Shown here piece after piece: positions 7,501 to 11,588 of a DNA stretch of 11,588 nucleotides. The stretch is from Chloroflexota bacterium. Its GTDB lineage: Bacteria > Chloroflexota > Limnocylindria > Limnocylindrales > CSP1-4. Each line of letters begins with the position of its first letter. Position 1 is the first letter of the stretch. The notes below the pieces were generated by a model. The model had not been told where the DNA came from. It saw only the letters and a list, made by a program, of their open reading frames with translations, and did not search any database. A program made the translations under genes and the position numbers. The stretch spans positions 1 through 11,588 of the forward strand of contig JAJYDP010000100.1 of the NCBI GenBank assembly GCA_021777365.1, given 5' to 3'.

Positions 7501-8347
7501 GATGATCGCCCACCAGGGTGGCTACGGCGTCGTCACCCGCGCGGGACAGTACATCTCGGTCAAGAGCGATACCCCCGAGGACCCGGCGATCAAGGCGATC
7601 GTCGACCCGTACGTCGCGGCCCTCAACACCTACCAGAACCAGACCGTGGGAGTCACCACCGCCCCCATCGACGCCCTCAAGGCGTTCACCCAGGAGACGA
7701 CCGGCGCCAACCTTCAGGCGGACGCCTCCGTCTTCGAGCTCGCGAGGAACGGCATCACCGACGTGGACGTCCACCTGTCGGGCGCGATGACCAACAAGGC
7801 GGTCGCGACGGACGCGACGCCGCTGAACCCGGTCACCCTCAAGGTGTCCGACATGTTCACTCTGATGCCATACGAGAACTCGCTCGTGGTCCTAAAGATG
7901 AACGGACCGCAGATCAAGGCGGTTCTCGAGCGGGCCTATCGGAACTTCTACTACTACAAGTACGTGTCCGACTACGGCGGGTACTCGTACTACACGACGT
8001 GCATGATCGACACGAACTCGGTCGGCAAGATCACCTACAACGAGAAGACAGCATCTGGGGCGACGACCCCACCGCTGCCTGACGGGAACAATGTCGTGTC
8101 GCTCCAGATCAACGGCACGGCGGTCAATTTCAGCGATGCCACGAAGTACTACAACGTCTCGACCGTGAACTATCTGGCGGCCGGGTCGTGCAACTTCAAC
8201 AACAATGGAGTCAGCCTCTGGCCGCTCAGCCAGATCGTCCACGACACGCAGTACTACGTTCGGGATGCGGTCATCGACTACATCAAGGACAAGGGAACCG
8301 TGTCGCCGGCGATCGAGGGGCGGCTCGTCTTCCAGGCGACCCCGTAG
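4580..8347 (+). CDS. Secreted tandem 5'-nucleotidase (UshA/YfkN-like), two modules, with a FIMAH-like insert
   Basis: A 1255-residue secreted phosphoesterase. The start is ATG 4580, five bases after GGGGAGGT. Residues 1-33 form a Sec signal peptide (MHRSMGLRRLALVGAVVL..., cleavage near HAVA/A). Module 1 has a metallophosphatase domain with D45-x-H47, D85, GNHEF (N117-H118) and GGHSH (H264, H266), the usual two-metal ligands. A 5'-nucleotidase C-terminal domain follows, with NNAGGIR (Arg411) and GTNEFLAPAGGDNY. Module 2 repeats the plan: D619-x-H621, D657, GNHEF (707-711) and GAHSH (H847, H849). A FIMAH-like helical insert follows at about 918-976, then a C-terminal domain in which the substrate motif reads LSGAMTN (1066-1072) and a Tyr-rich stretch lies at 1123-1138. 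The family hydrolyses extracellular nucleotides, and two-module members such as Bacillus YfkN combine cyclic-nucleotide phosphodiesterase and 5'-nucleotidase activity. Module 1 looks fully competent; the specificity of module 2 is uncertain. No LPXTG anchor or C-terminal membrane helix is present. Confidence 0.9.
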   Translation: MHRSMGLRRLALVGAVVLVGGLIPGRPPHAVAASTVTFTILHTNDFHGQLEASGSNPGMARVAAVVNGVRDSVGASNVLLVDAGDEMQGSLLSNLQKGAPTIATFNTMGYQVATFGNHEFDWGQSVLGDRTTQATYPFVTANIVKNDTGNCSTAGWTKPDFADAAYVVQTVAGVKVAFVGVTTQETPTITIASATAGLCFKDPAESIKHYYADMTAAADVIVVLSHLGFNDGGYGYGIPVYGDKTLAQKLIDAGKPVPLIIGGHSHTDLGPVVQSTPPLDPAPTPPAYAVIGSKTSVVQAYYSGRRVGDASLTFDPVSGNVSVSWQSLAVSPKGAEDATVKDLVATYANDPAYKALISQPIGYTQVDLLRDYNGDNMMGDFVDDAIYNALNTDATSANDVDLFFNNAGGIRVDWCARPDGSGGYTWSSTPADCTKSGVWSHDPMLLNYGQMFTILPFGNATVVGSMTGAQILQVLNQSATLNKGAIQPAGVEYKFYAYKDANPGPQPYAWGAFDACVVNRTTKACDPLDLNKTYRVGTNEFLAPAGGDNYAAFKYMTGISYWGDMLNLVDQYVADHYTQANPYKGPNGDGTLDGRIRRDGTDTPNSGSIVPITILHNNDSHGNLAQGTYVGMTQLATLIRQEEKHNPGRTLLLNGGDQIQGDAMMYYFKTSYSGKASDGTVLPDTLKTNPMMAVMNALGYDAMTLGNHEFNFGSSVFKGVLGQADFPILGANVSDTGAYGLAAADGGQGVKPYIEKDLGGIKVAILGITNHRVPNYELPSNIQGLTFSNPITVGKQYAPELQARDDVVIALTHIGFTTNPKSVEVDNNVDTNFAADVPGVDAIVGAHSHTNPASPEAPYKFLPTIVAGPDGEPVIINQAYRYNNTLGEVVLGVLPKITGTIADVGTLFSWGQIDNAGVRDSLLAKLSAIQASLGSGQVKTAANQLNAFINAVDAQRGKHVSAAAADQLVADARWMIAHQGGYGVVTRAGQYISVKSDTPEDPAIKAIVDPYVAALNTYQNQTVGVTTAPIDALKAFTQETTGANLQADASVFELARNGITDVDVHLSGAMTNKAVATDATPLNPVTLKVSDMFTLMPYENSLVVLKMNGPQIKAVLERAYRNFYYYKYVSDYGGYSYYTTCMIDTNSVGKITYNEKTASGATTPPLPDGNNVVSLQINGTAVNFSDATKYYNVSTVNYLAAGSCNFNNNGVSLWPLSQIVHDTQYYVRDAVIDYIKDKGTVSPAIEGRLVFQATP

Positions 8348-8355
8348 CCTCCCCG

Positions 8356-8378
8356 CCCGGGGCGCCTCGACGCCCGGG
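8356..8378 (+). terminator. GC hairpin just after the nucleotidase stop
   Basis: CCCGGGGCG (8356-8364) pairs with CGCCCGGG (8371-8378), with one bulged G and a six-base loop. It begins nine bases after the TAG. There is no T-tract. With the stronger hairpin that follows, it may mark the transcript end. Confidence 0.3.
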
Positions 8379-8394
8379 ATCACGCACGAGCAGA

Positions 8395-8420
8395 GTGGCC
8401 CGGCGGCAACGCCGGGCCAC
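8395..8420 (+). terminator. Perfect 11-bp hairpin with GCAA tetraloop, likely terminator or 3' stabiliser
   Basis: GTGGCCCGGCG (8395-8405) and CGCCGGGCCAC (8410-8420) are exact complements enclosing GCAA, a GNRA-type loop. It lies 47 bases after the nucleotidase stop and about 90 before the aldehyde dehydrogenase start. The sequence afterwards is CTTCACGCTGTCT, only mildly T-rich, so termination efficiency is uncertain. Confidence 0.55.
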
Positions 8421-8509
8421 CTTCACGCTGTCTGCCGCCGGCACGCATGCAGCGCGTGGTCCGCGGACGTGGTAAAGAGGCCGGAATACGGAGCACGGGG
8501 AGAGAGAGC

Positions 8510-10033
8510 ATGAGCGAGACGCTTGCGAGCGTGGCCGACGTGCCCATGTGGATCGACGGGACAGGGGCGGTCGCGGCCGGCGGCGGCTGGATCGAGGTGG
8601 TGGACCCGGCGACGTCCCTCCCCATCGCCCGGGTGCCCGAGGGCGGTGCGGTCGAGGTGGATCGCGCCGTCGTGGCCGCACGGAGGGCCTTCGCGGACGG
8701 CTCGTGGTCGCGCGCGCTGCCGGCCGAACGCGCGGCCGTCCTGCTCCGCATCGCGGACCTCATGGAGGAGCATGGCGCCGAGCTGGCCGAGCTGGAGGCC
8801 CGCAACACGGGCAAGACGCTGCGCATGGCCCGCGACTTCGACCTCGCCGGCAGCATCGACAACGTCCGGTTCTTCGCCGGCACGGCCCGCAACCTGGAGG
8901 GGAAGGCGGCGGGCGAGTACATGCCGGGGATCACCAGCGTGCTGCGGCGCGAGCCCATCGGGGTCGTCGGGTCGGTGGCGCCCTGGAACTACCCCCTGCA
9001 GATGGCGGTCTGGAAGATCTTCCCGGCGATCGCCGCAGGCAACACCATCGTGCTCAAGCCCGCCACGCTCACGCCGCTGACCGCGATCCGCCTGGCCCAG
9101 CTGGCGACCGAAGCCGGGCTGCCGGACGGCGTGCTGAACGTCATCACCGGCCGGGGCGAGCTCGTCGGACCGGCACTCGTCGCGCATCCGCAGGTCGACA
9201 TGGTGTCGCTCACGGGCGACACTCGGACGGGCGCCGAGATCATGCGGCATGCCGCGGATGGCCTGAAGCGCGTGCACCTGGAGCTCGGCGGCAAGGCCCC
9301 GTTCGTGGTGTTCGCGGACGCCGACCTGGAGGCTGCGGCGAACGGCGCGGTGGCGGCCGGGTTCATCAACGTGGGGCAGGACTGCACCGCGGCGACCCGG
9401 ATCTACGTCGAGCGTGGCGCCTGCGGGCGCTTCCGCGCCCTGCTGCTCGAGCGGCTGGCGACCGTGCGCGTGGGCGATCCATTCGACGACGCGACCGACC
9501 TTGGGCCGCTGATCAGCCGAGGCCAGCGGGACCGGGTTGCCGGGTTCGTCGAGCGCGCGGTGGCCGCGGGCGCGAGCGTCACCGTGGGCGGCGGTCGGCC
9601 GGACGATCCGGCGCTGGCGGACGGCGCCTACTACCTGCCGACCGTGATCGAGGGCGCGCGGCAGGACGCGGAGATCACGCAGCGCGAGATCTTCGGCCCG
9701 GTGCTGGTGCTGCTGCCGTTCGACGACGAGCCCGACGCGGTGGCGCGGTCGAACGATGTCGACTACGGCCTGGCCGCCTCGGTCTGGACGAAGGACGTCC
9801 ACCGCGCCCTGCGCATGGCCCGGGACCTGCACTTCGGAACCGTCTGGGTCAACGAGCACATCCCGATCGCTTCCGAGATGCCGCACGGCGGCTTCAAGCA
9901 GTCGGGGACCGGCAAGGACATGAGCCAGTACAGCTTCGACGAGTACACCATCGTCAAGCACGTGGCGCTGGAGCTCACAGGCGCGGTCCGCAAGCCCTGG
10001 CACGAGATCGTCTGGCGGGGTGGGCGGGGGTGA
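8510..10033 (+). CDS. patD: Gamma-aminobutyraldehyde dehydrogenase (aldehyde dehydrogenase family, PatD/YdcW-like)
   Basis: A 507-residue NAD(P)-dependent aldehyde dehydrogenase, the normal family length. The start ATG 8510 has GGGGAG seven bases upstream; the frame extends 21 codons further without support. Catalytic residues are all present: Asn160 in APWNYP, Glu258 in LELGGKAP and the nucleophile Cys292 in GQDCTAAT. The Glu-Cys spacing of 34 is typical. Coenzyme-binding LTGDTRTG and the FGPVL and GLAASVWTKD motifs also fit. The combination GQDCTAA, SEMPHGGFKQSGTGKDMS and the C-terminal EYTIVKHV resembles E. coli PatD, which oxidises 4-aminobutanal (1-pyrroline) to GABA in putrescine breakdown. 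Betaine-aldehyde and other aminoaldehyde dehydrogenases are close relatives, so the exact substrate is inferred. No putrescine aminotransferase or GABA gene lies beside it here. It is separated from the nucleotidase gene by strong hairpins, suggesting its own promoter, although none is clear. Confidence 0.85.
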   Translation: MSETLASVADVPMWIDGTGAVAAGGGWIEVVDPATSLPIARVPEGGAVEVDRAVVAARRAFADGSWSRALPAERAAVLLRIADLMEEHGAELAELEARNTGKTLRMARDFDLAGSIDNVRFFAGTARNLEGKAAGEYMPGITSVLRREPIGVVGSVAPWNYPLQMAVWKIFPAIAAGNTIVLKPATLTPLTAIRLAQLATEAGLPDGVLNVITGRGELVGPALVAHPQVDMVSLTGDTRTGAEIMRHAADGLKRVHLELGGKAPFVVFADADLEAAANGAVAAGFINVGQDCTAATRIYVERGACGRFRALLLERLATVRVGDPFDDATDLGPLISRGQRDRVAGFVERAVAAGASVTVGGGRPDDPALADGAYYLPTVIEGARQDAEITQREIFGPVLVLLPFDDEPDAVARSNDVDYGLAASVWTKDVHRALRMARDLHFGTVWVNEHIPIASEMPHGGFKQSGTGKDMSQYSFDEYTIVKHVALELTGAVRKPWHEIVWRGGRG

Positions 10034-10104
10034 GATCCGGCTCGCCGATCGCCGCCGATCGAGATCGCCGACAGCTGGCGCGCCGCAGGAGGGAGCATGG
10101 CCGT

Positions 10105-10199
10105 GGGCCCGGGTCTCGTGCGTGGGCCTGCAGGTCGCTCGCGGGCCCGGGTCTCGTGCGTGGGCCCGGGTCTCGTGCGTGGGCCCGGGTCTCGTGCGT
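10105..10199 (+). repeat. Tandem repeat, five 19-bp units
   Basis: The unit GGGCCCGGGTCTCGTGCGT occurs exactly at 10105-10123, 10143-10161, 10162-10180 and 10181-10199. A diverged copy fills 10124-10142 in register. The unit contains GGGCCC and CCCGGG palindromes. At 19 bp it shifts reading frame each copy, so it is not a coding repeat. Confidence 0.9.
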
Positions 10200-10327
10200 T
10201 CCCCCAGAGGCCGTTTTCGACGATCGATGAACAGCACCCGGATGGGATGAGGTTCTGCCAGGCGGCGGGTCTCCGCAGCGAGGGTCGGACCAGCGGCTCC
10301 GATCGGCTCCAGCGGCTCGTCCTGTCT

Positions 10328-10384
10328 CGCCGTCGCGATGCCTTCCATGCGACGGCGACGTTCGGCGCGACGGCGACGTTCGGC
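10328..10384 (+). repeat. 18-bp direct duplication with an overlapping inverted repeat
   Basis: GCGACGGCGACGTTCGGC is present twice in exact tandem (10349-10366 and 10367-10384). Just before it CGCCGTCGC (10328-10336) is the exact complement of GCGACGGCG at 10349-10357 and could form a hairpin with a 12-base loop. Confidence 0.75.
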
Positions 10385-10490
10385 GGATGGCGCGCAACCG
10401 GTGCCGCGGTGCCGGGTCGCGCCGAGGTTCACCGGGCGCGCAGCGGCGCCTGAGGCCGACGACGTGTTCACTGATGGTGGAAAGTCTGAT

Positions 10491-10650
10491 GGACGAGCGC
10501 GCCTGACGAGCGCGCCTGACGAGGGCACCAGGTGGACGAGCGCGCCTGACGAGGGCGCCTGACGAGGGCGCCTGACGAGGGCGCCTGACGAGGGCGCCTG
10601 ACGAGGGCGCCTGACGAGGCCGCCTGACGAGGCCGCCTGACGAGGGCGCC
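10491..10650 (+). repeat. Tandem repeat, twelve 13-bp units
   Basis: The consensus unit is TGACGAGGGCGCC. Units start at 10491, 10504, 10517, 10534, 10547, 10560, 10573, 10586, 10599, 10612, 10625 and 10638. A four-base AGGT insertion at 10530-10533 breaks the register once. Variants are GGACGAG at the first and fourth units, GCGCGCC in units 1, 2 and 4, GGCACC in unit 3 and GGCCGCC in units 10 and 11. The array stops about 100 bases before the uvrC -10 element. Confidence 0.9.
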
Positions 10651-10748
10651 CCCTGCCGCGCGTGGGCGTCGACACAAAGCCCACCCACCGCTGACGACGC
10701 GCACCAGGCGCTGCCGCGTGCGGGCGTGGCGCCGGCGGTCGGATGCCC

Positions 10749-10754
10749 TAGCAT
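10749..10754 (+). promoter_or_regulatory. -10 element of a probable leaderless uvrC promoter
   Basis: TAGCAT fits TANNNT and ends six bases before the GTG at 10761, with no Shine-Dalgarno sequence between. A transcript would start at or beside the first codon. No -35 consensus is seen in the GC-rich sequence upstream. Confidence 0.5.
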
Positions 10755-10760
10755 CTCTGC

Positions 10761-11588
10761 GTGACCCCCGAGCTCGAGGCGACCCTGGCGCGCCTTCCCG
10801 ACCACCCCGGCGTGTACCTGTTCAAGGACGCGGCGGGCACCGTGCTGTACGTGGGCAAGGCCCAGAGCCTGCGCCACCGCGTGCGCAGCTACTGGCAGCG
10901 GCGCGGCGCGCGCGGCGGGAGCTGGGGCGTCTTCTCGGTCGACCAGGTCACGACTGTCGAGTGGACCCTCACCGACACCGTCAGCGAGGCGCTGCTGCTC
11001 GAGGCCAACCTGATCAAGCGGCACCAGCCCACGTACAACGCGCGGTTGAAGGACGACAAGAGCTACCCGTTCATCAAGGTCACGCTGGCCGACGACTTCC
11101 CGCGCATCGAGCGTACCCGCAGGCTCGTGCAGGACGGCAGCCGCTACTTCGGCCCCTACGCGTCGGTCACGAGCGTGGACAGCGCGATGGACCTTATCCG
11201 CCGCCTGTTCCCCTTCCGCACCTGCACCATCCCGATTCGGGACGGCGAGCGAGCCCTGCCCCGGCCCTGCCTCCTGTACGACATCAAGCGCTGTCAGGGA
11301 CCGTGCATCCAGGTGATATCGAAGGGCGACTATCGCCACGACGTCGAACAGGTGATGCTGTTCCTCGAGGGGCGCCAGGAGCAGGTGACGCGCCATCTCC
11401 GCCGGGAGATGGAGGCGGCCTCCGGGGCGCTCGACTACGAGCGGGCGGCCTCGCTGCGCGACCAGCTGCGGGCGGTGGAGCGGACCACCGAGAGCCAGAA
11501 GATGGCGGCCTATGCGCGGACCCAGCAGGACGTGCTCGGGCTTGCGCGCGGCGCGGGTGAGGCCGCGGTGCAGCTGTTCGTCGTGCGG
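10761..11588 (+). CDS. uvrC: UvrC, nucleotide excision repair endonuclease (5' part, runs off the window)
   Basis: The frame from GTG 10761 is open to the window edge and gives 276 residues of a protein usually about 600 long. UvrC makes the two cuts flanking damage after UvrA-UvrB loading. The N-terminal GIY-YIG nuclease domain is clear: G17-V-Y19, Y30-V-G32, an arginine cluster after GKAQSLRHR and E81 in EALLLEANLIK. It is followed by YNARLKDDKSYPFIK and RYFGPYAS. Cys155, Cys170, Cys178 and Cys182 match the four-cysteine iron-sulfur cluster motif of UvrC. A UVR domain (UvrB-binding) lies at about 213-248 (LDYERAASLRDQLRAVER). The C-terminal RNase H-like nuclease and helix-hairpin-helix domains lie beyond the window. 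The GTG start begins directly at the conserved domain, and TAGCAT six bases upstream suggests leaderless translation. Confidence 0.95.
   Translation, partial: MTPELEATLARLPDHPGVYLFKDAAGTVLYVGKAQSLRHRVRSYWQRRGARGGSWGVFSVDQVTTVEWTLTDTVSEALLLEANLIKRHQPTYNARLKDDKSYPFIKVTLADDFPRIERTRRLVQDGSRYFGPYASVTSVDSAMDLIRRLFPFRTCTIPIRDGERALPRPCLLYDIKRCQGPCIQVISKGDYRHDVEQVMLFLEGRQEQVTRHLRREMEAASGALDYERAASLRDQLRAVERTTESQKMAAYARTQQDVLGLARGAGEAAVQLFVVR

Larger units (their letters stand above)
10034..10760. other. 727-base intergenic region filled with short tandem repeats
   Basis: This lies between the aldehyde dehydrogenase stop and uvrC. It contains a 19-bp array, an 18-bp duplication with an inverted repeat, a 13-bp array and finally the uvrC -10 element. 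Frames are open on the minus strand mainly because the repeat units contain no stop triplet in that direction. Their translations are low-complexity (APSSGALVRRPRQ-type), and the 19- and 13-bp units are not multiples of three. I see no supported gene. Confidence 0.65.

Noticed and set aside
8548..10230. Plus-strand 560-codon frame offset within the dehydrogenase gene
   Set aside because: It overlaps the real frame almost fully and translates as Gly/Arg-rich sequence without motifs.
10105..10650. CRISPR array
   Set aside because: Units of 19, 18 and 13 bp are directly adjacent with no unique spacers, and no cas genes are visible.
8423..10684. Minus-strand open frame of about 750 codons across the dehydrogenase gene and the repeats
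   Set aside because: It is the antisense of a clear aldehyde dehydrogenase and stays open because the repeat units contain no stop in that direction. The translation is Arg/Pro/Ala low-complexity with no family motif.
9975..11396. Minus-strand open frame of 473 codons across the repeats and uvrC
   Set aside because: It is antisense to uvrC, whose GIY-YIG, cysteine and UVR motifs fix the coding strand; the repeat part is low-complexity.
10718..11560. Plus-strand 280-codon frame over uvrC
   Set aside because: It is one frame away from the true UvrC frame, which begins at GTG 10761 and contains all expected motifs.

Overview
The window is very GC-rich (roughly 70%), with strong G/C preference at third codon positions, frequent GTG starts and several TANNNT promoter elements placed just upstream of start codons. 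This, with a FIMAH-type module and a DUF4328 membrane protein, suggests a high-GC bacterium, perhaps Chloroflexota (Limnocylindria-like) or Actinomycetota. That placement is an inference from style and gene content, not a computed assignment. It looks like ordinary chromosome: no integrase, transposase, CRISPR array, tRNA or rRNA was recognised.

Layout. The 3' tail of an unidentified plus-strand gene ends at 95. A convergent spacer follows (96-404). A minus-strand cluster runs from about 2277 down to 405: a small membrane protein, a DUF4328 membrane protein with a zinc ribbon, and a 104-residue hypothetical protein. Each has a good Shine-Dalgarno sequence in front of a GTG. A plus-strand lipoprotein gene (2595-3296) is read divergently, probably from a leaderless promoter. 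It converges on a minus-strand UvrD/PcrA-like helicase gene that keeps only the N-terminal part and stops inside motif III (3569-4351).

Divergent from the helicase fragment is the largest gene (4580-8347), a secreted 1255-residue protein with two tandem 5'-nucleotidase/UshA-like modules. The second module has a FIMAH-like insert between its metallophosphatase and C-terminal domains, and has lost the arginine of the NAGGIR-type substrate motif. An aldehyde dehydrogenase closest to gamma-aminobutyraldehyde dehydrogenase (PatD/YdcW) follows at 8510-10033. A 727-base spacer then carries three separate short tandem-repeat arrays (19-, 18- and 13-bp units). The window ends inside uvrC, which starts at GTG 10761 behind a TAGCAT element.

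Functionally, the nucleotidase would release phosphate and nucleosides outside the cell, PatD would oxidise 4-aminobutanal from putrescine to GABA, and UvrC is the nucleotide-excision-repair incision nuclease. Nothing in the sequence ties these into one pathway. The least ordinary points are the architecture of the double nucleotidase, the helicase truncation and the repeat-filled uvrC upstream region. I did not find a convincing new multi-gene system.
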